52,276 nucleotides of DNA from Alphaproteobacteria bacterium. GTDB lineage: Bacteria; Pseudomonadota; Alphaproteobacteria; Sphingomonadales; Sphingomonadaceae. Positions 44,033-52,276 of the stretch are shown piece after piece. The DNA is taken from positions 1 to 52,276 of the forward strand of contig JAFAZW010000003.1 in NCBI GenBank assembly GCA_019239415.1. The letters run 5' to 3'. Position numbers and translations under genes: made by a program. Each line of letters starts with the position of its first letter. Within the stretch, counting starts at the first letter, position 1. Below the pieces are notes generated by a model. That model saw only the letters and a list, made by a program, of their open reading frames with translations, had not been told where the DNA came from and did not search any database.

Positions 44033-44719
44033 ATGTTCGGACGTTTCCGGGCGCGCCTGATTACGGCCGCCACGATCGCTTTGTCGTTCCTTGCCGCGGC
44101 CCCCGCTTTGGCCGCCGGAGCGGACGCCAATGTCCCGGATCTCCGCGGCCTCGCCCCGGCCGTGACGATGACGGCACCGGCCGTCGAGCCGACGGCGCCG
44201 CCTCAGCCGAGCCTCGCCGACCTGGTCCGCACCGCCCCCGCCCAGGCCTCGCAGCAGCTCGCTCCCGCTCAGCCGGCCCAGCCGCCCCTGACCCTCGCCG
44301 GCCGCACGTTGCACGACCTCGTCCTCGCTTATGTCAACTACGGCAACCAGGACGAGGAGCAGCTGTGCCTCGCCAAGGCCGTCTATTTCGAGGCGCGCGG
44401 CGAATCGCTGGAGGGCCAGCTCGCGGTCGCGGAGGTGGTGCTGAATCGCGCCCGCTCCGGCCGCTTCGCCTCGAGCGTCTGCGGGGTCGTCACCCAGCCG
44501 GCCCAATTCTCGTTCATCCGCGGCGGCAAGTTCCCGGCGGTCGACGAATCCAGCGACTGCTGGAAGAAGGCCCTGGCGATCGCCGACGCCGCCTCGAAGC
44601 ATCTCGCCGCCAGCCTCGCACCCAACGTCCTGTGGTACCACGCCACCTACGTCGCGCCGGCCTGGGGCCGCCAGAAGACGCGCGCCGCGCAGATCGGCAC
44701 CCACATCTTCTACAGCTGA
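44033..44719 (+). CDS. Cell wall hydrolase, SleB-like (Hydrolase_2 domain), exported
   Basis: This 228-residue protein has a Sec signal peptide (MFGRFRARLITAATIALSFLAAAPALAAG), a low-complexity Ala/Pro linker (about 30-90) and a C-terminal SleB/CwlJ domain: CLAKAVYFEARGESLEGQLA (about 118-137, with the catalytic Glu), VAEVVLNRARSGRFASSVCG, QPAQFSFI, and NVLWYHATYVAPAWGR. In Bacillus the domain is a spore-cortex lytic transglycosylase; in alphaproteobacteria it is thought to trim cell-wall peptidoglycan. It is followed by the receiver gene after 124 bases. Confidence 0.9.
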   Translation: MFGRFRARLITAATIALSFLAAAPALAAGADANVPDLRGLAPAVTMTAPAVEPTAPPQPSLADLVRTAPAQASQQLAPAQPAQPPLTLAGRTLHDLVLAYVNYGNQDEEQLCLAKAVYFEARGESLEGQLAVAEVVLNRARSGRFASSVCGVVTQPAQFSFIRGGKFPAVDESSDCWKKALAIADAASKHLAASLAPNVLWYHATYVAPAWGRQKTRAAQIGTHIFYS

Positions 44720-44843
44720 GCGGCACGTCCGCCTCAACTCGCCGCGCCTGCGGAATCGCTCGGCGCAATTCCGTCGCGCCCGCCTCGCCTTCGCTCCCGC
44801 TTCGTTCCAGCATGGCCGGAAGGGGCTTGGGAGGCGGCCTGAG

Positions 44844-45389
44844 GTGCTCAACATCCTGATCGTCGAGGACGAGCCGCTGCTGGCGCGAACCCTGCAGCAG
44901 CTTGTCGAGCTCAATCCGCTCTATCGCGTCACCGCCACCGCCGACGATCTCGACAGCGCCTGCGCCGCGGTGGAGGCGCAGCGGCCCGACCTTGCCCTCG
45001 TCGACCTCCAGCTTGCCCGCGGCGCGAGCGGCTTCCGCGTCGCCGCGCGGCTGCAGGATCTCGGCATCCTCTGCCTCTTCACCACGGCGCGCCCGCCGTC
45101 CTTCCCGGTGACCGATCTCGCCATCGGCTGTTTGTCGAAGCCCTTCGAGGAGGCCGACCTCGCCCGCGCGCTCGCCGAGGCGGAGGATATCCTGCGCGGC
45201 CGCCGCAAGCTCGTCCGGCGCCGCCGGCTCCCCGAGCCGCTGGAGCTCTACGCGGAGGCGTCCGCACCGCCCCCGGAGGAAACGGCGGGGTGGGTTCGGC
45301 GGCTGACCGGGCGCACGTCTTTCTGGGCGCGGCTCCGGAAGCTGGTGCGGCGTCCCGATCATTTCAGGAGCGCCGCGCCGGGCGCGTAA
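44844..45389 (+). CDS. Stand-alone response-regulator receiver protein
   Basis: This 181-residue protein starts at GTG. The receiver domain (1-115) has ILIVEDEPLLARTLQQLVEL with the acidic pocket (Glu8-Asp9-Glu10), the phosphorylated Asp at about 54 (LALVDLQLARG), FTTARPPS with the switch Thr and the Lys at about 99 (GCLSKPFEEADL). The remaining 65 residues are basic (RRKLVRRRR, LRKLVRRPDHFR) with a proline-rich join and no recognisable DNA-binding domain. No histidine kinase is near. It lies between a wall hydrolase and the K+ transporter, so a link to osmotic or envelope signalling is possible but only inferred. Confidence 0.85.
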   Translation: MLNILIVEDEPLLARTLQQLVELNPLYRVTATADDLDSACAAVEAQRPDLALVDLQLARGASGFRVAARLQDLGILCLFTTARPPSFPVTDLAIGCLSKPFEEADLARALAEAEDILRGRRKLVRRRRLPEPLELYAEASAPPPEETAGWVRRLTGRTSFWARLRKLVRRPDHFRSAAPGA

Positions 45390-45478
45390 CGAACGCGCAC
45401 GCAGGCTGGCGCCGAATTCACTTGAAGCCGGGTTTCACCGGGCGCATCGGGCGGCGCCGTTTCGGGGGAGCTCTCGCC

Positions 45479-47386
45479 ATGACCGCAACCGTCGCGCCCG
45501 CCGGGGAGGCGCATTCGCCAGCGTCCGGCGGGGCGGGGCGCACCGCGTGGCTCTCGCTCGGCGCCCTCGGCATCGTCTTCGGCGACATCGGCACCAGCCC
45601 GCTCTACGCACTCAAGGAGACCTTCGTCGGGCACCACCACATGCCCGTCGATCCGGCGCGGGTGTTCGGCGTCTGCTCGATCATCTTCTGGACGATGCTG
45701 CTGGTGGTGACGCTGAAATACGTCACCATCATGATGCGCGCCGACAATAAGGGCGAGGGCGGCAGCCTGTCGCTCCTCGCCCTGATCTCGCGCCATTCCG
45801 GCCCGGGGCGGTGGACGGCGGGGCTCACCATGCTCGGGGTCTTCTCCACAGCCCTGTTCTTCGGCGACGCGATGATCACTCCCGCCGTCTCGGTGCTGTC
45901 GGCGGTGGAAGGGCTGGAGATCCTCAGCCCGGCGTTCGAGCGCTACGTCGTCCCCGGCTCCATCGTCATCCTCATCCTCCTGTTCGCGATCCAGAAGCGA
46001 GGGACGGAGCGGGTGGGCGCGGTCTTTGGCCCGATCATGCTGGTCTATTTCGCGATCCTCGCCCTGCTCGGCCTCCGGTCGATCGCGGCGACGCCTCATA
46101 TCCTGGCCGCGCTCCTGCCCATCTGGGGCATTCGCTTCATCGCCGCCGATCCCGGGCTCGCCTTCCTCGCGCTCGGCTCGATCGTGCTGGCCGTCACCGG
46201 TGCCGAGACCCTTTACGCGGACATGAGCCATTTCGGGCGCCGCCCGATCCGCCTCGCCTGGCTCGTCGTCGCCTTCCCGACCCTGATGCTGAACTATCTG
46301 GGGCAAGCCGCGCTGCTGCTGCGCGCGCCCGCTGCCGTGGACAGCCCCTTCTACCTGCTCGCGCCGCCGGCCTGGCGTTTCCCACTCGTCATCCTCGCGA
46401 CCGTCGCCACGGTCATCGCCAGCCAGGCCGTGATCACCGGCGCCTATTCGGTGATCCGCCAGGCGGTGCAGCTCGGCCTTTTCCCCAGACTGAGGGTGCT
46501 CCACACCAGCGACCGCGCCGAGGGGCAGATTTACATCCCCCTCGTCAACTGGACGCTCCTGGCGACCGTTGCGCTCCTCGTCCTGGCGTTCCAGACGTCG
46601 TCCAACCTCGCCTCCGCCTACGGCATCGCCGTCACCGGCACGATGTTCATCACGACCGTGATGCTCGCCGTGGTTTTGCGGCGACTCTGGAAGTGGCCGC
46701 TGCTTCCCGCCGCCGCCCTCGTGCTGATGCTCGGCACGGTCGACCTCGTCTATTTCGCCTCGAACCTCACCAAGTTTGCCGACGGCGGCTGGTTCCCGCT
46801 GCTCGTCGCGGCGATCGCCTTCACCCTGCTCACCACCTGGGCGAAGGGGCGCGCGCTGGTCCACAACCGGCTGGGGCAGGCCAACATGCCGCTGCCGATC
46901 TTCGTCAAATCGGTCGAGCACGGCATCCACCGGGTCCGCGGCACCGCGGTCTACCTGACCGCGTCGAAGGAAGGGGTGCCGCCGTCACTGCTCCACAATC
47001 TGAAGCACAACCAGGTGCTGCACGAAAGCATCCTGCTCGTCACCGTCTCGGTCCTCGACGTGCCGCATGTCCCGGAGGCGGACCGGGCGGACGTCGAGCC
47101 GCTCGGCTGCGGCATGAAGCGGGTCGTGCTGCGCTACGGCTTCAGCGAGGATCCCGATATCCCCGCCGCGCTCGCCGCGGCCGCGCCGCTGCTGGGGCCG
47201 CTGCCGAAGATGACCACCAGCTATTTCATCTCGCGTCAGACCGTCATCGCCGCCAGGGCCCCCGGCATGGCGAAGTGGCGCGAGCGGATCTTCGCCTGGA
47301 TGGTGCGCAACAGCGCCACGGCGATGGAATTCTTCAAGCTGCCGCCCAACCGGGTGGTCGAGCTCGGCAGCCAGGTGGAGATCTGA
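45479..47386 (+). CDS. kup: Low-affinity K+ uptake protein Kup
   Basis: This K+/H+ symporter of the KUP/HAK/KT family has 635 residues: 12 membrane spans in the first 430 residues and a cytoplasmic C-terminal domain. Signature parts: LGALGIVFGDIGTSPLYALK (about 29-48), LVVTLKYVTIMMRADNKGEGG, GVFSTALFFGDAMITPAVSV, GAETLYADMSHFGRRPIR, and ITGAYSVIRQAVQLGLFPRL. GGGGGAG stands 8 bases before the ATG at 45479. The longer open frame reaches into the receiver gene and is not used. It ends 115 bases before the large synthetase gene. Confidence 0.95.
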   Translation: MTATVAPAGEAHSPASGGAGRTAWLSLGALGIVFGDIGTSPLYALKETFVGHHHMPVDPARVFGVCSIIFWTMLLVVTLKYVTIMMRADNKGEGGSLSLLALISRHSGPGRWTAGLTMLGVFSTALFFGDAMITPAVSVLSAVEGLEILSPAFERYVVPGSIVILILLFAIQKRGTERVGAVFGPIMLVYFAILALLGLRSIAATPHILAALLPIWGIRFIAADPGLAFLALGSIVLAVTGAETLYADMSHFGRRPIRLAWLVVAFPTLMLNYLGQAALLLRAPAAVDSPFYLLAPPAWRFPLVILATVATVIASQAVITGAYSVIRQAVQLGLFPRLRVLHTSDRAEGQIYIPLVNWTLLATVALLVLAFQTSSNLASAYGIAVTGTMFITTVMLAVVLRRLWKWPLLPAAALVLMLGTVDLVYFASNLTKFADGGWFPLLVAAIAFTLLTTWAKGRALVHNRLGQANMPLPIFVKSVEHGIHRVRGTAVYLTASKEGVPPSLLHNLKHNQVLHESILLVTVSVLDVPHVPEADRADVEPLGCGMKRVVLRYGFSEDPDIPAALAAAAPLLGPLPKMTTSYFISRQTVIAARAPGMAKWRERIFAWMVRNSATAMEFFKLPPNRVVELGSQVEI

Positions 47387-47500
47387 ATCGCCGCACGCGA
47401 CGGCTGCGCAGCCTCGGCGAATGCGCTAACGGCTCGTGCGCGGAGCCAAAGGGAGACCGGAGGCGTTCCGTTTGAGACCTGGGACAACGACCGGCAGCGC

Positions 47501-50500
47501 ATGAACGAAGAGCAGAGCCTCACCCCGAGCCCCGCCGACGCCGACGGGGCGGCCGTGGCGCTCGGCGAAGACAGCCGCGTTCCCGCCGCCGACGGCAGCA
47601 TCGTCGAGCCGTCGATCGCGCCGATCCCGGCCCTGCGCCCGGAGGAACCCTACGCGCGCGACGAACTGCTGCACGAGCTGTTCGACGAGAAGGCGCAGCA
47701 ATTCGCCGACCGCTGCGCGCTGCGGCTGGTCGGTTTCGGCGCCGAATATGACCGGCGCACCAGCCTGACTTACGCCGAGCTGCGCGAGCGCAGCCTGCGC
47801 CTCGCCCACCAGCTGCGGACGATGGGGATCGCTCGCGGGGACCGGGTCCTCATCTGCCTGCCGCGCGGCCTCGATCAATATATGGCGATCCTCGGCATCC
47901 TCTGGTCCGGCGCCACCTACGTGCCGGTCGATTGGGCCTATCCCCAGGACCGCATCGACTTCATCGCCGAGGATTGCGGCGCCAGGCTCATCCTTACCTT
48001 CCACGAGCGCGCCGGCGAGATGGCGATCGACACCCTGGTGCTCGACGACGCGCTCGGCGACGTCGCCGCCGAGAGCGCGGCCCCGCTGACTCGCGACGAG
48101 ACCGGCGCGACCCCGGCGGACATCGCCTACATCATCTATACGTCGGGCACGACGGGTCGCCCGAAGGGCGTGATGATCCGCCATTCCAACGCCTGCCACC
48201 TCGTCCGCTCCGAAAGCGCCGTCATCGCGCTGCAACCGGCCGACATCTGTTACGGCGGCTTCAGCCTCGCTTTCGACATGTCGGTCGAGACGATGTGGAC
48301 CGCCTGGTTCGTCGGCGCCGTGGTGCTCGTCGCCTCCGACTCGCTGACCAAGGCGGGCCCGGACATCGCCCCGTCGCTCGAGGAGGAAGGCGTGACCGTC
48401 TGGCACGTCGTCCCGTCGCTCCTGACGCTCGTCGAGCACGCCATGCCGTCGCTGCGGATCCTGAACCTCGGGGGGGAGGCCTGCCCGCCCGATCTCGTCG
48501 CGCGCTGGGCGCGGCCCGGCCTCACCATCTACAACACCTACGGGCCGACCGAGACGACCGTGACGGCGACCTGGACCGAGGTGCAACCCGGGCGCCGCAT
48601 CACCATCGGCCGCCCGATCCCCGGCTACACGGCGTGGATCGTCGACGAGAAGCTCCAGCCCGTCCCCGCCGGCGCGGAGGGAGAGCTCGTGCTGGGCGGC
48701 CCCGGCGTCGGCGCCGGCTACGTCAACCGACCCGAGCTCACCGCCGAGAAGTTCGTGATGACTCCCTTCAACGGGCCGTCCGGCGCGCCGGAGCCGATCT
48801 ACCGGTCCGGCGACCTCGTCCGGCTCGACTCGGCAGGCGAGATCGATTTCATCGGCCGCATCGACACCCAGGTGAAGATCCGCGGCTTCCGCGTCGAGCT
48901 CGCCGAGATCGAGGCCGTCATCGCCGAGGACGCCGCGGTCGCGCAGGCGGTCGTGCAGCTGTTCAAGGATGAGGACGGCTCCGAATTCCTCGCCGCCTTC
49001 CTCGTCGCCGCCAAGGGCGCCGCGATCGACCTCGACCGGGTCCGCCGGACGGTGGCGGACCGCCTGCCCAATTATATGCGCCCGGCCGCCTACGAGCGGC
49101 TCGACCGGCTGCCGACGCTTGCCGCCTCGGGCAAGGTCGACCGCAAGGCGCTGCAGCGGCCGGCGGCCCGCGAGGCGGCGGAGCGGGAGATCGTCCCGCC
49201 GGCGACCGAGATGGAGGCGAAGCTCCATGCGGTCTGGGCGGAAGGCTTCGCGCCGCAGCCCGTCTCGGTGCTCGACAATCTGTTCGAGGATCTCGGCGGC
49301 CACAGCCTGAAGGCAGCGCGGCTGGTTTCCGCCGCCCGCAAGGTGCCGGGGCTCGAAGGCCTGTCGATCGACGACGTCTACTCGGCGCCGACCATCCGTG
49401 CGCTCGCCGCGCGCCTCGGCGATGCCGGCCCCGCCGAGCGGCTGGACGAGACGAGCTTCCACCACACCGCCGCGTGGAAGAGGTGGCTGTGCGGCTTCGC
49501 GCAGACCGTCGCGCTGATTCCGATCTTCACCGTCGCCGGCGCCCAGTGGTTCTTCCCCTACCTCGCTTATTCCTGGCTCGCGGGCTATATGAGCCGGCTC
49601 GACGCGCTGCTGATGAGCGGCCTTTCCTTCCTCCTCATTCCGCCCGCCGCGATGCTGCTGTCGATCGCGGTGAAGTGGCTGGTGATCGGCCGCTACCGCG
49701 CCGGCGCCTACCCGCTCTGGGGGTCCTATTATTTCCGGTGGTGGTTCGTCCGCCGCTTCTCGGACGTCATCGCCACGCCCTATCTCGCCGGCACGCCGAT
49801 GATCCGCAGCTACTACCGGATGCTCGGCGCGAAGGTCGGCGACCGCGCCCACATCGGCAGCTCGATCATCGACGCGCCGGACCTCGTCACGGTCGGCGAG
49901 GACGCGATCATCAGCGATTATGCGCTGCTCGCCACCAGCTCAGTCGAGCGCGGCCTCCTCCATCTGGGCAGCGCCGATATCGGCGACCGGGCTTGGCTCG
50001 GCGCGATGTGTGTCATGGGCCGCGACTCGCGCATCGAGGCGGATGCGGTGCTCGAGGACCTCTCCGCCCTCTCGGCCAGCGCCACCATCCCCGCGGGCGA
50101 GCGGTGGAGCGGGTCCCCGGCGCAGCCGCGCGGCCCCGCGCCGGAGCGCGAGCCGCGGCCCGAAGTGACGCGGCTCAAGCGGTCGCTGGTGACGATCGGC
50201 CTGGCCGTCGCCGCTTTCCTGCTGCCGCTCTTCGCCATCCTGCCCATCGCGCCCGGCATCATCGCCATCATCGAGATCGACTGGTCGACCGCCGGCTACC
50301 GCTACCTGCTGCTCGAGCCGCTGCTCGCCGCCACCTACGTGTTCCTGATGTGCGTGCTGACGGTCGCGGCGAAGCGCCTGCTGCTCGGCCGCGTGCGGCC
50401 GGGCCGCTACCCGAAGGCGAGCTGGTTCTACATACGCTATTGGTTCCTGCAGCAGATCAACGACATGGCGCTGCGCTTCGTCCACCCGATCTACGCGACC

Positions 50501-51583
50501 CTGTTCGTCGGGCCCTGGTATCGCGCCCTCGGGGTCAAGGTGGGACGGCGCGCGGAGATCTCCACGGCCGCCGCGATCGTCCCCGATCTGGTCGAGATCG
50601 GTCCCGAAAGCTTCATCGCCGACGCGGTGCTGTTCGGCGCCGCGAAGGTCGAGCCCGGCGCCATCCGGCTCGAGCGCACCAGCATCGGCCGGCGCACCTT
50701 CATCGGCAATTCGGCGCTGCTGCCCGCGGGCACCCATGTCGGCGACGAGGTGCTGATCGGCGTCCTCTCCAGGCCGCCGGAGGAGGACAAGACGAAGATG
50801 GCGACGGGGACGACCTGGTTCGGCTCGCCCGCCATCTGCCTGCCCGTCCGCCAGAGCGTCGGCCTGTTCGACGAGGGCGCGCGCTTCAACCCGTCGAAGC
50901 GGCTTGTGACGACGCGGCTCGTCATCGAGAGCATCCGCGCCATCCTCTCGCTCACCATCTTCCTCTCTTTTTTCAGCCTGATGCTGTCCGTCGTCGGCGA
51001 CATCTCCGACGAGGAGCAGGGCTGGCTCGCGATCGTCGCCGCTTTCCCTGTCCTGTATGTCGCCTTCTGTGCGGCCTGCGGCCTCTCGGTCGCGGCGATC
51101 AAATGGATCGTCGTCGGCCGCTACAAGCCGACCACGGCGCCGCTGTGGAGCATCTTCGTGTGGCGCTCCGAGCTGGTCACCGCCACCTACGAGAACCTCG
51201 CGGTGCCGAACCTGCTCGAGCCGCTGCGGGGCACCTTCTGGCTTCCGGCTTACCTGCGCCTGCTCGGCTGCCGGATCGGCAAGCGCTGCTATATCGACAC
51301 GACCGACATCACCGAGCACGACCTCGTCGAGATCGGCGACGACGTCGCCATCAACGACCTCGCCGGCCTCCAGACCCATCTGTTCGAGGACCGGGTGATG
51401 AAGGTGAGCGGCGTGGCGGTGAAGGACCGCGCGACGATCGGCTCGCTCGCCATCGTTCTCTACGACGCCGAGATCGGCGAGGACGCCCAGCTCGGCGACC
51501 TGTCGGTGGTGATGAAGGGCGAGTCCCTCCCGGCGGGAACCTCCTGGGAGGGGTCGCCCGCGAAGCTGGCAAGGAACGGCTGA
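47501..51583 (+). CDS. Pls/PosA-type nonribosomal peptide synthetase (A-T plus three membrane/LbH units)
   Basis: This 1360-residue membrane-bound synthetase has an adenylation domain at about 60-550 (A3 YIIYTSGTTGRPKGVMI about 209, A5 NTYGPTETTVTATW, A7-A8 YRSGDLVRLDSAGEIDF then GRIDTQVKIRGFRVELAEIE, A10 Lys in SGKVDRKAL), a carrier domain with NLFEDLGGHSLKAAR (Ser about 602), and then a thrice-repeated C-terminal unit. Each unit has two membrane spans (about 663-730, 893-963, 1141-1203) followed by a left-handed beta-helix of hexapeptide-like turns (about 780-870, 1013-1110, 1256-1357). There is no condensation or thioesterase domain. This is the architecture of epsilon-poly-lysine synthetase Pls and the TIGR02353 group. 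The gene is coupled to a PPTase. The substrate is unproven; Asp and Glu at the 235/239 pocket positions favour a basic amino acid. Confidence 0.9.
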   Translation: MNEEQSLTPSPADADGAAVALGEDSRVPAADGSIVEPSIAPIPALRPEEPYARDELLHELFDEKAQQFADRCALRLVGFGAEYDRRTSLTYAELRERSLRLAHQLRTMGIARGDRVLICLPRGLDQYMAILGILWSGATYVPVDWAYPQDRIDFIAEDCGARLILTFHERAGEMAIDTLVLDDALGDVAAESAAPLTRDETGATPADIAYIIYTSGTTGRPKGVMIRHSNACHLVRSESAVIALQPADICYGGFSLAFDMSVETMWTAWFVGAVVLVASDSLTKAGPDIAPSLEEEGVTVWHVVPSLLTLVEHAMPSLRILNLGGEACPPDLVARWARPGLTIYNTYGPTETTVTATWTEVQPGRRITIGRPIPGYTAWIVDEKLQPVPAGAEGELVLGGPGVGAGYVNRPELTAEKFVMTPFNGPSGAPEPIYRSGDLVRLDSAGEIDFIGRIDTQVKIRGFRVELAEIEAVIAEDAAVAQAVVQLFKDEDGSEFLAAFLVAAKGAAIDLDRVRRTVADRLPNYMRPAAYERLDRLPTLAASGKVDRKALQRPAAREAAEREIVPPATEMEAKLHAVWAEGFAPQPVSVLDNLFEDLGGHSLKAARLVSAARKVPGLEGLSIDDVYSAPTIRALAARLGDAGPAERLDETSFHHTAAWKRWLCGFAQTVALIPIFTVAGAQWFFPYLAYSWLAGYMSRLDALLMSGLSFLLIPPAAMLLSIAVKWLVIGRYRAGAYPLWGSYYFRWWFVRRFSDVIATPYLAGTPMIRSYYRMLGAKVGDRAHIGSSIIDAPDLVTVGEDAIISDYALLATSSVERGLLHLGSADIGDRAWLGAMCVMGRDSRIEADAVLEDLSALSASATIPAGERWSGSPAQPRGPAPEREPRPEVTRLKRSLVTIGLAVAAFLLPLFAILPIAPGIIAIIEIDWSTAGYRYLLLEPLLAATYVFLMCVLTVAAKRLLLGRVRPGRYPKASWFYIRYWFLQQINDMALRFVHPIYATLFVGPWYRALGVKVGRRAEISTAAAIVPDLVEIGPESFIADAVLFGAAKVEPGAIRLERTSIGRRTFIGNSALLPAGTHVGDEVLIGVLSRPPEEDKTKMATGTTWFGSPAICLPVRQSVGLFDEGARFNPSKRLVTTRLVIESIRAILSLTIFLSFFSLMLSVVGDISDEEQGWLAIVAAFPVLYVAFCAACGLSVAAIKWIVVGRYKPTTAPLWSIFVWRSELVTATYENLAVPNLLEPLRGTFWLPAYLRLLGCRIGKRCYIDTTDITEHDLVEIGDDVAINDLAGLQTHLFEDRVMKVSGVAVKDRATIGSLAIVLYDAEIGEDAQLGDLSVVMKGESLPAGTSWEGSPAKLARNG

Positions 51584-52233
51584 CGGAGCCGCGGTGGCAC
51601 GAAGGGCCGCTGTCGGCCCTACCGGCTGGGCCGCGCGCTTGCGTGGTCTGGAGCGTCCGGCTCGACAGCGAGGCTGCTGCCGCCGCGCTGGCGCGCACGC
51701 CCCACCAGGGCCGCGACCTCGCCGATTTCGCCGCGGCGCCGGACGCCGCCAGCCGGCTGCTGCGCCGACGTCTCACCCGCGCGCTTCTCGCGCATCTCGA
51801 CGGCGTCGCGTCGGAGGCGATCCTCTTCGGCCGCACGTCCGAGGGCGCGCCCTCGGTGCTGTCTCCGCCGGGGTGGCACATGAGCGTCGCCGGCCGGTGG
51901 CCGAACGTGCTGGTCGGCTTCGCCGAGGTCCCCCTCGGCGTCGACGTCGAACCGCTGGACGACGCGCCGCCGCTCTGGGACATGCTGACCTCCGCCGAGG
52001 CGGCCGCGGTCGAATCGCTGCCCGTCGGTGAGCGGCCCGCCGAATGGCTGCGTCGCTGGGCGGCGAAGGAAGCGCACGCCAAGCGGCTCGGCTTTGCCCG
52101 CCGGGCGGAGCCGGTCGCCGTCGCGACGGCGCCTCGCCCGTTCGGTTTCGACGTCACGTCGGCGCAAGGCGGCTCGCGCGTGTTCGTGCGGGACGCGAGC
52201 CGACGCGTCGAGGCCGTCGCGCTCCCGGTCTAG
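51580..52233 (+). CDS. 4'-phosphopantetheinyl transferase, Sfp type
   Basis: This protein of about 217 residues should load phosphopantetheine onto the carrier domain of the upstream synthetase. Core signatures: LGVDVEPLDDAPPLWDMLTS (the Mg2+-binding G-x-D-x-E, about 126-145) and EWLRRWAAKEAHAKRLGFAR (the W-x-x-KEA motif, about 160-180), and HMSVAGRWPNVLVGF, the SHT/VG-type segment. No ATG fits. The frame overlaps the synthetase stop as CTGA (CTG at 51580, AAGGA 5 bases earlier); a GTG at 51643 is the alternative start and would give 196 residues. Family and pairing are clear, the start is not. Confidence 0.88.
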   Translation: MTEPRWHEGPLSALPAGPRACVVWSVRLDSEAAAAALARTPHQGRDLADFAAAPDAASRLLRRRLTRALLAHLDGVASEAILFGRTSEGAPSVLSPPGWHMSVAGRWPNVLVGFAEVPLGVDVEPLDDAPPLWDMLTSAEAAAVESLPVGERPAEWLRRWAAKEAHAKRLGFARRAEPVAVATAPRPFGFDVTSAQGGSRVFVRDASRRVEAVALPV

Positions 52234-52276
52234 CCTTCCGATGCGGCCAGCAGGCGCCGACGCTCGAGCAGGCCGA
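52230..52276 (-). CDS. Possible C-terminal end of a convergent gene (cut by window edge)
   Basis: On the minus strand an open frame enters from the edge and ends at TAG (52232-52230) with the residues LLERRRLLAASEG. It converges with the PPTase gene and overlaps its last 4 bases, as other convergent pairs in this window do. Too short to name. It may also be chance. Confidence 0.3.
   Translation of the reverse strand, partial: GLLERRRLLAASEG

Noticed and set aside
47426-49852. 808-residue open frame antisense to the synthetase
   Set aside because: No family motif; mirrors the A-domain reading frame; low-complexity Arg/Asp/Gly content.

Overview
The window is a stretch of very GC-rich chromosome, almost certainly from an alphaproteobacterium of the order Sphingomonadales (Sphingomonas-like). 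The support is: sphingomonad-style proteins throughout, a class I lysyl-tRNA synthetase, an alphaproteobacterial Mic60/mitofilin-type gene directly behind hemC-hemD, an SdhAF4 (DUF1674) gene, and several intergenic palindrome families of the kind that litter these genomes, including one whose translation gives the peptide VLSEVEG inside thiC. Almost everything is a chromosomal housekeeping gene. I see no prophage, IS transposase gene, rRNA operon or CRISPR array.

Layout. 1-830: the 5' part of thiC (minus) under a TPP riboswitch with a hairpin that can hide its Shine-Dalgarno. 897-3464: a small membrane protein, recQ and a CRSGTRS phosphatase-like gene. 3457-5233: a drug/bacitracin-type ABC exporter. 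5305-5374: a 70-bp palindromic element. 5458-10679 (minus): ribA-xthA, lolA with its terminator, and ftsK. 10819-12027: a UbiH-family hydroxylase. 12052-14016 (minus): thioredoxin-TPR (CnoX-like), LON-domain protein and a small hypothetical. 14195-14354: tRNA-Gly(GCC) plus a second copy of its 3' end. 14423-17486: DUF2252, FKBP, and an overlapping nucleotidyltransferase-like/metallophosphoesterase pair. 17483-19979 (minus): hemC-hemD-mitofilin. 20024-22032: tsaD-gpsA. 22126-27642: sdhAF4 (minus), then rsmB-rpe-heparinase-purH. 27780-32068 (minus): polA and a MOP flippase. 32081-32494: a 414-bp element with 30-bp terminal inverted repeats and a chain of internal hairpins. 32549-34639: CPA1 antiporter and alpha/beta hydrolase. 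34713-37354 (minus): nadB and a lone ABC ATPase. 37428-43790: DUF5655 protein, lysS (minus), cupin-like protein, DinG-type helicase, SixA. 44033-52233: SleB-type wall hydrolase, orphan receiver, kup K+ transporter, and a Pls/PosA-type nonribosomal peptide synthetase immediately followed by its probable 4'-phosphopantetheinyl transferase.

How the genes work together. Most operons are tightly overlapped by 4 bases (ATGA, GTGA, TTGA, CTGA), which implies translational coupling. The pathways represented are thiamin, riboflavin, haem, ubiquinone, purine and NAD synthesis, tRNA modification and charging, and DNA replication and repair. The most promising candidate for undescribed biology is the terminal A-T-(membrane-LbH)x3 synthetase plus PPTase, a probable poly-amino-acid or cationic homopeptide maker. 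Next are the 414-bp palindrome cluster, the nucleotidyltransferase/phosphoesterase pair, and the palindromes inserted in frame in thiC. All calls were made by reading the sequence; no database search was run.
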